Translations under genes and position numbers: made by a program
NCBI RefSeq assembly: GCF_014596915.1
Contig: NZ_JACVWU010000001.1
Location: 558,001-622,000 of the forward strand
Origin: Streptomyces sp. TRM68416
Lineage (GTDB): Bacteria; Actinomycetota; Actinomycetes; Streptomycetales; Streptomycetaceae
Reading direction: 5' to 3'
Length of the DNA stretch: 64,000 nucleotides
Notes under the pieces: model-generated
Told to the model about the DNA's origin: nothing
The model's database searches: none
Seen by the model: the letters and a program-made list of their open reading frames with translations, nothing else
Part shown: piece after piece, positions 54,979-62,043 of the stretch
How positions within the stretch are numbered: position 1 is the stretch's first letter
Layout: every line of letters starts with the position of its first letter

Positions 54979-55152
54979 GGGCCCCAGCAGCACAGAGGCT
55001 CAGCAACCCCGGCGGCTCGGCAGCGCGCAGGTCAGTGAACGAGCCGCGCCCCGGGCCGCCAGCCGTCCCATCGGCACATCGGCCTGCCGCCCGCTGCCCA
55101 GCCCGTAGGCCCATCGACCCGCCAGCCAACCCTCCGTCCCACCACCCCAGGC

Positions 55153-56223
55153 TCACACCCGCGGCTGTGCGCTCTGGGCCAGTGACCCGCACAAGGCCGT
55201 CGCGCTGCCCGTCGCGTACGGGTCGGTGCCGGCCGGGCCGCCCGACTTGGCGGTCTGGCCGGCGAGCAGCGGGCGCAGCCGGTTCGCGGAGTCGTCGGCG
55301 CAGGACAGCGGGCCCGCCTGGACGTAGGAGACGACCAGCTGGGTCTGGCGCATGCGCAGGTCGTCGTGGTCGAAGCGGAAGTGCAGCTCGCGCCGCACGG
55401 TGAACAGGGACGCCTCGGCCCGCGACCCGCCGCCCGCGGGACGCAGCGCGTACACGAAGGTGTGGTCAGCGGTGACCTCCAGCGTGGACGAGTCGGTCTC
55501 GGCCGCATGGAGGCTGCCCTGGACCCGGATCCTGCGGTCGGCGAGTTCGACCTTGTCCGGGTCGAAGCGGACCAGCCAGCCGGTGGGCGCGTGCCGCCCG
55601 TCGGCGGCCGGGTGGTCGAAACTCTGGTCGAACTGGTCGAGTTGGTCCGAATCGAGCAGGACGCGCACCGGTCGGACCTGGTCCCCGATGACCACCTCGG
55701 GGTGGAGCGCCGACCGGACGATGTAGTCCTTGACCACGGTCAGGGCGCCCACGACCTGGCTGTCCGAGAAGTGCGCGGTGTTCCGGGAGGCGGGCAGCGG
55801 AACGCCCTCGGCGCCGATCCGGTACTGGGCGGCGGGGCTCTGGGCGTACAGCGTCTCGATGTCGGTGGAGCCGGGCACCTTGCCCTGGGGCGCCAGCGGT
55901 ATGACGGTCATCCGCAGGGGTTCGACGGGCTGCTGGGCGGCCGGTGTCCGGTAGGGGTGGCGGGCACCCATGTAGATCGCGGTGCCGAAGGCGATGGCGA
56001 TCAGCAGGACGAGGACGAACACCTGCCGGGACAGTCCTCGGCGCACGGGCGGACGGCGGCGCACGGCGGGCGCGTGGTCGGCCAGGCGCTCGTGGGCGGA
56101 GAACTCCTGGAGCCGGGCAGCGCGGACGAACGACTCGTCGAAGACGACGGATCGGTACTCCTCCTCGCCACCTCCGGGTCCACCCTCGGGCGTCCCCTCA
56201 GATGGGTCTCCAGGCCCTCCCAT
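55153..56223 (-). CDS. Membrane protein with SVVFDE motif, large extracellular domain
   Basis: 356 residues: an acidic cytoplasmic N-terminus bearing EEEYRSVVFDESFVRAA, a transmembrane helix (VFVLVLLIAIAFGTAIYMG) near residue 75 and a 260-residue exported domain with two cysteines (SCADDS, LCGSL). The same N-terminal motif opens the next gene. In S. coelicolor this pair corresponds to SCO2583 and SCO2584 (from memory), implicated with spore-wall proteins. Function otherwise unknown. Confidence 0.75.
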   Translation of the reverse strand: MGGPGDPSEGTPEGGPGGGEEEYRSVVFDESFVRAARLQEFSAHERLADHAPAVRRRPPVRRGLSRQVFVLVLLIAIAFGTAIYMGARHPYRTPAAQQPVEPLRMTVIPLAPQGKVPGSTDIETLYAQSPAAQYRIGAEGVPLPASRNTAHFSDSQVVGALTVVKDYIVRSALHPEVVIGDQVRPVRVLLDSDQLDQFDQSFDHPAADGRHAPTGWLVRFDPDKVELADRRIRVQGSLHAAETDSSTLEVTADHTFVYALRPAGGGSRAEASLFTVRRELHFRFDHDDLRMRQTQLVVSYVQAGPLSCADDSANRLRPLLAGQTAKSGGPAGTDPYATGSATALCGSLAQSAQPRV

Positions 56224-56321
56224 ACCTTCAGGGTAGGTCTCGGGGAGCTCGGGTAAACGCCCGGCCGCGACAAGTTCTGACAGGTTCTCACCACGATGGT
56301 CCGGTTCCGGCCGGGGTGGAT

Positions 56322-56957
56322 TCAGGGGGTGCGGGGGATCGCCGACGCCGCCGGCTGGGAGTAGTCGGCGGAGGCCGAGGGCACCACCGCACCGCCCTGT
56401 TCCAGGCCCGTGGAGGCCGGTGGGGGCGGTACCTGTTCGCCGTTGTCCGAGGAGGCGCCCCGGTAGACCGCCGTGAAGGCCAGCGCGACCATGCCGATGC
56501 CCATCACGAGGGCCAGCAGCCAGGCGACGGGACGGTGCCAGCGGATCTGCTTGCCGTAGGTGCCCGGAGCGCCGTGGCGGCTGTCGAGAACGTCGGGGTC
56601 GTCCGGGTCGCCGAAGTCCGGATCCTGGCCGAAACCGCCGCGGCCGTCGGGGCCGTATCCGTCCTCGTACCGCTCGCTGCGGCGATGGGTCCGGCGGGCC
56701 TCGGCCTCGGAGGCCTCCGCTCTCGCCTGGGCGGCGGCCAGGAGGCGTTCGACGGCGGTCGGCTCGTGCACCGCGGCCGCCTGTACGAAGGCCTCGTCGA
56801 AGACCACGGAGGCGAACTCTTCGTCCGACACCCCGCGGTCGTGGTCGTCGTCGGGCTCCCAGCCGTCAGGGAACGGCGTGCCCCCCACGTCCTCCGGCAC
56901 GGATCCAGAGTAGTCCTGGGGGGTCATTTTGGGCAGACGGTAGAGAAATTCATCCAT
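56322..56957 (-). CDS. Membrane protein with SVVFDE motif, short exported tail
   Basis: 211 residues from ATG 56957; ATG 56927 (MTPQDYSG) is a plausible shorter start. Contains DEEFASVVFDEAFVQAAAVHEPTAVERL, closely matching the motif of the neighbouring gene, then a helical acidic region, one transmembrane helix (VAWLLALVMGIGMVALAFTAVY) and a short Pro/Ser-rich exported end. The homologous S. coelicolor protein is recalled as a partner of the spore-wall synthesising complex around MreB; not shown by this sequence itself. Confidence 0.75.
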   Translation of the reverse strand: MDEFLYRLPKMTPQDYSGSVPEDVGGTPFPDGWEPDDDHDRGVSDEEFASVVFDEAFVQAAAVHEPTAVERLLAAAQARAEASEAEARRTHRRSERYEDGYGPDGRGGFGQDPDFGDPDDPDVLDSRHGAPGTYGKQIRWHRPVAWLLALVMGIGMVALAFTAVYRGASSDNGEQVPPPPASTGLEQGGAVVPSASADYSQPAASAIPRTP

Positions 56958-57045
56958 CTCGTGAGACGCCGCTCATGCGACTTTCGAGCGGCGCACGCGC
57001 GCGGCAGGGGCGCCTGCCGCGCGCTCATGCGCCGCACGGCAGGCG

Positions 57046-58332
57046 TCAGCGCCGCACGTGTCCGTCGCCGGTCACGATGTACTTGGTGCTGGTCAGCTCC
57101 GGCAGGCCCATCGGCCCGCGCGCGTGCAGCTTCTGCGTGGAGATGCCGATCTCCGCGCCGAAGCCGAACTGGCCGCCGTCCGTGAAGCGGGTCGAGGCGT
57201 TGACCGCGACCGTGGTGGAGTCGACCAGCTGGGTGAAGCGGCGGGCGGCCTGCTGGGAGGTGGTCACGATGGCCTCGGTGTGACCGGAGGTCCACAGCCG
57301 GATGTGCTCGACGGCCTTGTCCAGGGAGTCCACGACGGCGGCGGCGATGTCGTAGGAGAGGTACTCCGTCTCCCAGTCCTCCGGGGTGGCCTCCACGACC
57401 GTCGCCCGGGAGTCCTTGGCGTACGCCATGACCCGCTCGTCGGCGTGCACGGTGACCCCGGCGTCCGCGAGGGCGTCCAGGGCCCGGGGCAGGAACTCGG
57501 CGGCGATGTCCTGGTGGACCAGCAGGGTCTCGGCGGCGTTGCAGACACTCACCCGGTGGGCCTTGGAGTTGATCAGGATCTCGACGGCCGTCTCGAGGTC
57601 GGCGTCGGCGTCGACGTAGACGTGGCAGTTGCCGGTGCCGGTCTCGATGACCGGGACGGTGGAGTCGTTGACGACCGTCCGGATCAGCGAGGCGCCGCCG
57701 CGCGGGATCAGGACGTCGACCAGGCCGCGGGCGCGCATCAGCTCGCGCACGCTCTCCCGGCTCTGCCCGGGTACGAGCTGGACGGCGTCGGCGGGCAGCC
57801 CGGCGCCGCCGACGGCGTCGCGGATGACCCGGACGAGGGCGGAGTTGGACTCGTAGGCGGAGGCGGAGCCGCGCAGCAGGACGGCGTTGCCGGACTTCAG
57901 GCAGAGGGCGGCGGCGTCCACGGTGACGTTCGGGCGGGCCTCGTAGATGATGCCGACGACGCCGAGGGGGACGCGGACCTGGCGCAGGTCGATGCCGTTG
58001 GGCAGGGTCGAGCCGCGCACGACCTCGCCGACCGGGTCGGGCAGCGCGACGACGTCCCGTACGTCGGAGGCGATGGCGCGCACGCGCTCGGGGGTCAGCG
58101 TCAGCCGGTCGATGATCGCCTCGCTGGTACCGGCCTCGCGGGCGGCGGCGATGTCCTTGGCGTTGGCCTCGACGATCTCGCTCGTGCGGACCTCCAGGGC
58201 GTCCGCGATGGCGAGCAGCGCGTCGTCCTTGGCAGCCCGCGGCAGCGGGGCGAGGTCGGCTGCGGCGGCCTTGGCGCGGTAGGCGGTCTGGGTGACCGGG
58301 GTCATGGAGTCGTACGGCGAGAGCGAGGTCAT
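57046..58332 (-). CDS. proA: Gamma-glutamyl phosphate reductase
   Basis: 428 residues. Aldehyde-dehydrogenase-fold enzyme with [28 protein letters not shown], the catalytic-cysteine segment [11 protein letters not shown] and [20 protein letters not shown]. It reduces glutamyl phosphate to glutamate semialdehyde in proline synthesis, with ProB encoded 900 bases upstream. No clear Shine-Dalgarno precedes the ATG, and an in-frame ATG at 58305 exists. Confidence 0.95.
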   Translation of the reverse strand: MTSLSPYDSMTPVTQTAYRAKAAAADLAPLPRAAKDDALLAIADALEVRTSEIVEANAKDIAAAREAGTSEAIIDRLTLTPERVRAIASDVRDVVALPDPVGEVVRGSTLPNGIDLRQVRVPLGVVGIIYEARPNVTVDAAALCLKSGNAVLLRGSASAYESNSALVRVIRDAVGGAGLPADAVQLVPGQSRESVRELMRARGLVDVLIPRGGASLIRTVVNDSTVPVIETGTGNCHVYVDADADLETAVEILINSKAHRVSVCNAAETLLVHQDIAAEFLPRALDALADAGVTVHADERVMAYAKDSRATVVEATPEDWETEYLSYDIAAAVVDSLDKAVEHIRLWTSGHTEAIVTTSQQAARRFTQLVDSTTVAVNASTRFTDGGQFGFGAEIGISTQKLHARGPMGLPELTSTKYIVTGDGHVRR

Positions 58333-58390
58333 GAGGGAAGGGTAGTGCGCCGGACGGGCCGGTTCACCGGTTGTTCCACACCGCGAGACA

Positions 58391-58589
58391 AGCCACCCGA
58401 AGGTCACGCAAAAGGGATCCTCCAGAGCCGCCCGACGGCCACCCGAAGACCACTCAAGACGACCGCCCGAAGCTCCCCCTCGGCACGACCACCCGAAGCC
58501 CCCTCGGCACAGCCACCCGACGCCCCCGGAGCGGCCACCCGAAGCCCCCTCGGCGGCACAGCCACCCGAAGGTCGCTCAATAGGGATGC
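58391..58589. repeat. Imperfect GCCACCCGAAG repeat array
   Basis: About eight copies of the core CCACCCGAAG, with CCCCTCGGC between several of them, fill the gap between proA and the upstream gene. The outer copies are extended: AGCCACCCGAAGGTC followed by similar AGGGAT-ending sequences occurs at both ends (58391 and 58560), so the array looks bounded by a duplication of the 3' end of the neighbouring gene. No coding sequence is supported here. Confidence 0.75.
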
Positions 58590-59053
58590 ACGCCCACCGG
58601 GCTGGCCGGCGGCGGCCCGTACCCCTCCGCGATGCGCTGGTGGTAGGTCGCGCGGTCGATGACCTCCAGGCCGACGATCTCCCAGGGCGGCAGCCCGGCG
58701 GTCTGGCGGTGCTCGCCCCACAGGCGCAGCGCGACGGCGGCCGCGTCGTGCAGGTCGCGGGCCTCCTCCCAGTACCGGATCTCCGCGTGGTCGTTCGCGT
58801 ATCGGCTGGTCAGCAGGAAGGGGTGGTCGTGGGCGAGCTGCTCCAGGGCGCGCCGCACCTCCTTCAGGGGGGCCTCGGCGCCGGAGACGCTGAGGGTGAC
58901 GTGCCACAGCCGGGGCAGTTCCTCGGGCTCGCCGCCGCCGGCCCGCTCGCCGGTCGCGACGCTGGTCAGTGCGCGCTCCTCGCCGGCCGCGCGGGAGGGA
59001 GGCCCGCCGGTGCCACCGCCGGAGGCCGCCACCCCAGGGCGCACTCGTCTCAC
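58577..59053 (-). CDS. Conserved hypothetical protein, 158 aa
   Basis: Start at GTG 59053, five bases after AAGGAGG, the best SD in this region. Residues 1-45 are low-complexity; the rest ([50 protein letters not shown]...[14 protein letters not shown]) forms a compact alpha/beta domain recurring between proA and proB in Streptomyces. Function unknown. Its 3' end lies within the repeat array. Confidence 0.8.
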   Translation of the reverse strand: MRRVRPGVAASGGGTGGPPSRAAGEERALTSVATGERAGGGEPEELPRLWHVTLSVSGAEAPLKEVRRALEQLAHDHPFLLTSRYANDHAEIRYWEEARDLHDAAAVALRLWGEHRQTAGLPPWEIVGLEVIDRATYHQRIAEGYGPPPASPVGVHPY

Positions 59054-59218
59054 GACGGCCTCCTTCGTCCAACGGTCGAGCAGCGCTCGTTGCGGATTGT
59101 GTCCCTGAGACAAAGTTGAGCAGGCCGCAAGCAGTTCTGTGGCGCTTTTTCGGAACGTCCACCTCACGGCGACAGCTTCGCCGGGGCGTTCACCCTGTTT
59201 TCGGACGGATGACGCCCG

Positions 59219-60346
59219 TCAGGGATGCAGAACGACCAGATCGTCGCGGTGGACGACCTCGCGTTCGTACGCCGGTCCGAGCTCGCGCGCCAGTTCCCGG
59301 GTGGAACGGCCGATCAGCTGGGGGATCTCCTTGGCGTCGAAGCTGACCAGCCCGCGCGCGACGGCCCGTCCGGCGGCGTCACGCAGTTCGACCGGGTCGC
59401 CCGCGCTGAACTCGCCCTCCACGGCCGCGATGCCGGCCGGCAGCAGCGACTTGCGCCGCTCGACGACCGCACGCACGGCCCCGTCGTCGAGGGTGAGCGA
59501 CCCCTGCGGGGTGGAGGCGTGCTGCAGCCACAGCAGCCGGTCGGCGGACCGCTTGCCCGTGGCGTGGAAGTAGGTGCCGGTGTCGCCGCCGGAGAGCGCG
59601 TAGGCCGCGTGGACCGCGCTGGTCAGCACCACGGGAATGCCGGCGGCGGCCGCGATCCGGGCGGCCTCGACCTTGGTGACCATGCCGCCGGTGCCGACCC
59701 CGGCCTTCCCCGCGCTGCCGATCTCCACGTGCGCGAGGTCCGCGGGCCCCCGTACCTCCGCTATCCGCGAGGTTCCCGGCCTGCTGGGGTCGCCGTCGTA
59801 CACGCCGTCCACGTCGGACAGGAGCACCAGCAGGTCGGCCCGGACCAGGTGGGCGACGAGCGCGGCGAGGCGGTCGTTGTCGCCGAAGCGGATCTCGTCG
59901 GTGGCGACGGTGTCGTTCTCGTTGACGACCGGGAGGGCGCCCATCGCGAGGAGCTTGTCGAGGGTGCGGGAGGCGTTGCGGTGGTGGGCGCGGCGGCTCA
60001 TGTCGTCGGAGGTGAGCAGCACCTGGCCGACGCGGACGCCGTAGCGGGCGAAGGAGGCGGTGTAGCGGGCGACGAGCAGGCCCTGGCCGACGCTGGCGGC
60101 GGCCTGCTGGCGGGCGAGGTCCTTGGGCCGGCGACGCAGTCCCAGCGGGGCGAGACCGGCCGCGATGGCGCCGGAGGAAACGAGAACAATCTCACGTTCT
60201 CCGCCGCTGCGGCTCTTGGCGAGGACGTCGACGAGGGCGTCGACCCGGTCCGCGTCGAGCCCTCCGGACGCGGTGGTCAGCGAGGAGGAACCCACCTTGA
60301 CGACGATCCTGCGGGCCTCGGTCACAGCCTGCCTTACGCCTTCCAC
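59219..60346 (-). CDS. proB: Glutamate 5-kinase
   Basis: 375 residues. Amino-acid-kinase domain: RRIVVKVGSSSL, VSSGAIAAGL, NENDTVATDEIRFGDND, SDVDGVY, and GTGGMVTKVEAA; C-terminal PUA domain (FDAKEIPQLIGRSTREL). First step of proline synthesis, usually feedback-inhibited by proline. GTG 60346 gives this form; GTG 60325 with AAGG six bases upstream is equally plausible. The obg-rpmA-rplU genes that often follow proB upstream are not within this window. Confidence 0.95.
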   Translation of the reverse strand: MEGVRQAVTEARRIVVKVGSSSLTTASGGLDADRVDALVDVLAKSRSGGEREIVLVSSGAIAAGLAPLGLRRRPKDLARQQAAASVGQGLLVARYTASFARYGVRVGQVLLTSDDMSRRAHHRNASRTLDKLLAMGALPVVNENDTVATDEIRFGDNDRLAALVAHLVRADLLVLLSDVDGVYDGDPSRPGTSRIAEVRGPADLAHVEIGSAGKAGVGTGGMVTKVEAARIAAAAGIPVVLTSAVHAAYALSGGDTGTYFHATGKRSADRLLWLQHASTPQGSLTLDDGAVRAVVERRKSLLPAGIAAVEGEFSAGDPVELRDAAGRAVARGLVSFDAKEIPQLIGRSTRELARELGPAYEREVVHRDDLVVLHP

Positions 60347-60464
60347 CTGCGGTTCCGTCCCCTCACCGTTCGACTGCCAGGCAATCTACGCGAAGGGGGC
60401 CCGAGGGCGCGCGCCGGTCCAGCCCCCGGACAGCCGTAGCGTAATCATTCACTCACGCCCTGCG

Positions 60465-60551
60465 TATGGCAAAAAGGTTGTACGGGTTCCATATAGAAAT
60501 GAAAGACTCCCTAAACTTAGTCTGGACTTTGTGTCATCGAATGTTCCCCCC
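60465..60551. promoter_or_regulatory. AT-rich divergent promoter region
   Basis: Between proB and the pyruvyltransferase-like gene, about 80 bases are strikingly AT-rich for this genome (GGCAAAAAGGTTGT, CATATAGAAATGAAAG, CCTAAACTTAGTC). It probably contains promoters for the glycopolymer genes, but no -35/-10 pair has ideal spacing. Such AT-rich upstream zones in Streptomyces often mark Lsr2-bound or developmentally controlled genes; this is inference. Confidence 0.4.
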
Positions 60552-61931
60552 ATGCAGCGCATCCTCCTCAGATCGGGGAAGAGCCCCTACGACGTCGTCC
60601 CCGTGGAGGAAGCCCTCCACCGTGACGTGATCGCCACCAACTCCGGCAACCTGATCTTCAGTGATGCCACCCACAAGATCCTGGAGACGCCCGGCACCGA
60701 GGTCGTCTCGAACGGCATCAGGACGGACGTCAAGGCCGCAGGGAGGATCAACGACCAGTACGACGCCTTCGTCGTACCGCTCGCCAACGCCTTCCGGCCG
60801 TCGTTCGAGGCGTCGCTGAAGCGGATGACACAGCTCATCAGCAAGCTGAAGATACCGGTCGTCGTGGTCGGCGTCGGCGCCCAGACCGGGCTCGGCTACG
60901 ACCCGGCGCGCCTGAAGCCCATCGAGAAGTCGGTACGCGCGTTCGTCTCGGCGGTCCTGGACCGCAGCGCCTCCATCGGCGTGCGCGGCGAGTTCACCGA
61001 GCAGTACCTCAAGGACATGGGTTTCCGGGACGTCGAGGTCATCGGCTGCCCGTCGCTGTTCATGTACGGCAAGGACCTCGCCGTACGGAAGGGCGTGCCC
61101 GCGCTCACCGCCGAGTCGCGCATCGCGATCAACGGCTCGCACAGCGCGGTGCAGTCCCAGGGCCTGGACCGGGTCATCGCAGCCGCGCACGAGCGCTACC
61201 CCCACCTGCGCTACATCGGCCAGAACCTCAGCGACGCCCAGCAGCTGCACTGGCGGGACCTGTCCCACCCGAACGGCAGGATCACGGCGATGCCGACGCA
61301 TCCGGACCACCCGATGTACCGGGAGGACAAGGCGCGCGTCTACATCGACCCGATCACCTGGATCGACGACCTGCGCGAGTTCGACTACTCGTTCGGCTCC
61401 CGCATCCACGGCAACATCGCGGCGCTGCTGGCCGGCACGCCCGCGACCGTGCTGTGCAGCGACTCGCGCACGCTGGAGCTCTGCCGCTACTTCGACATCC
61501 CGCACCGCAGGATCGACCAGCTCGCCAAGGGCGAGGTCGTCGACCCGGCGGAGCTGTACGCGGAGTCCGACTACTCCGCGCTGGTCGACGGCCACCACGA
61601 GCGGTTCGAGCGGTTCACGGGCTTCCTGGACCGCAACGGCCTGCGCAACACGTTCACGCACGGTGACGGCGGGGCGGCGTTCGAGAAGCGCATGCGCTCC
61701 CTGTCCTTCCCGCCCGGCGTCCGCCCCTGGATCGACAGCGACCCCGCGACCCTCGCCTCCCGGTTCGGCTGGCTGCAGACGCGCATCGGCGCGCTCTCCG
61801 CGGAGAACGCCAAGCTGAAGAAGCAGCTGGCCCAGAAGCCCGCGCCGGTGGTCGTCCAGGCCCAGCAGCCGACCTCCGTCTACCGGCGGGCCCGCCGGGC
61901 GATGGGCAGGGCGATCCAGACAGGGCGTTAG
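60552..61931 (+). CDS. Polysaccharide pyruvyltransferase-family protein
   Basis: 459 residues. Hallmarks: VVVVGVGAQTGLGYDP near residue 100, SASIGVRGEFTEQYLKDMGF with VIGCPSLF, and FDYSFGSRIHGNIAALLAGTPA (the conserved R-x-H-G). Family members transfer pyruvate to hexoses of cell-wall polymers (CsaB, WcaK/AmsJ). The C-terminal 60 residues form a coiled coil and basic tail. It opens a plus-strand locus with a TagF-like gene, indicating wall-glycopolymer assembly. Confidence 0.85.
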   Translation: MQRILLRSGKSPYDVVPVEEALHRDVIATNSGNLIFSDATHKILETPGTEVVSNGIRTDVKAAGRINDQYDAFVVPLANAFRPSFEASLKRMTQLISKLKIPVVVVGVGAQTGLGYDPARLKPIEKSVRAFVSAVLDRSASIGVRGEFTEQYLKDMGFRDVEVIGCPSLFMYGKDLAVRKGVPALTAESRIAINGSHSAVQSQGLDRVIAAAHERYPHLRYIGQNLSDAQQLHWRDLSHPNGRITAMPTHPDHPMYREDKARVYIDPITWIDDLREFDYSFGSRIHGNIAALLAGTPATVLCSDSRTLELCRYFDIPHRRIDQLAKGEVVDPAELYAESDYSALVDGHHERFERFTGFLDRNGLRNTFTHGDGGAAFEKRMRSLSFPPGVRPWIDSDPATLASRFGWLQTRIGALSAENAKLKKQLAQKPAPVVVQAQQPTSVYRRARRAMGRAIQTGR

Positions 61932-62043
61932 CCCGTACCCGGCCGTCATTCCAAGGCCAAGAACCCGGACACCCGCGTGTCGTCGGGAGGCAGGCGCGCG
62001 TTAACCCGGACGCACGTTCTGCGCCGACCTTGGAGTGACCGCC

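Noticed and set aside
58391..58589. CCACCCGAAG array as CRISPR repeats
   Set aside because: Copies are too short and irregular, intervening sequence is itself repetitive, and no cas genes are nearby.
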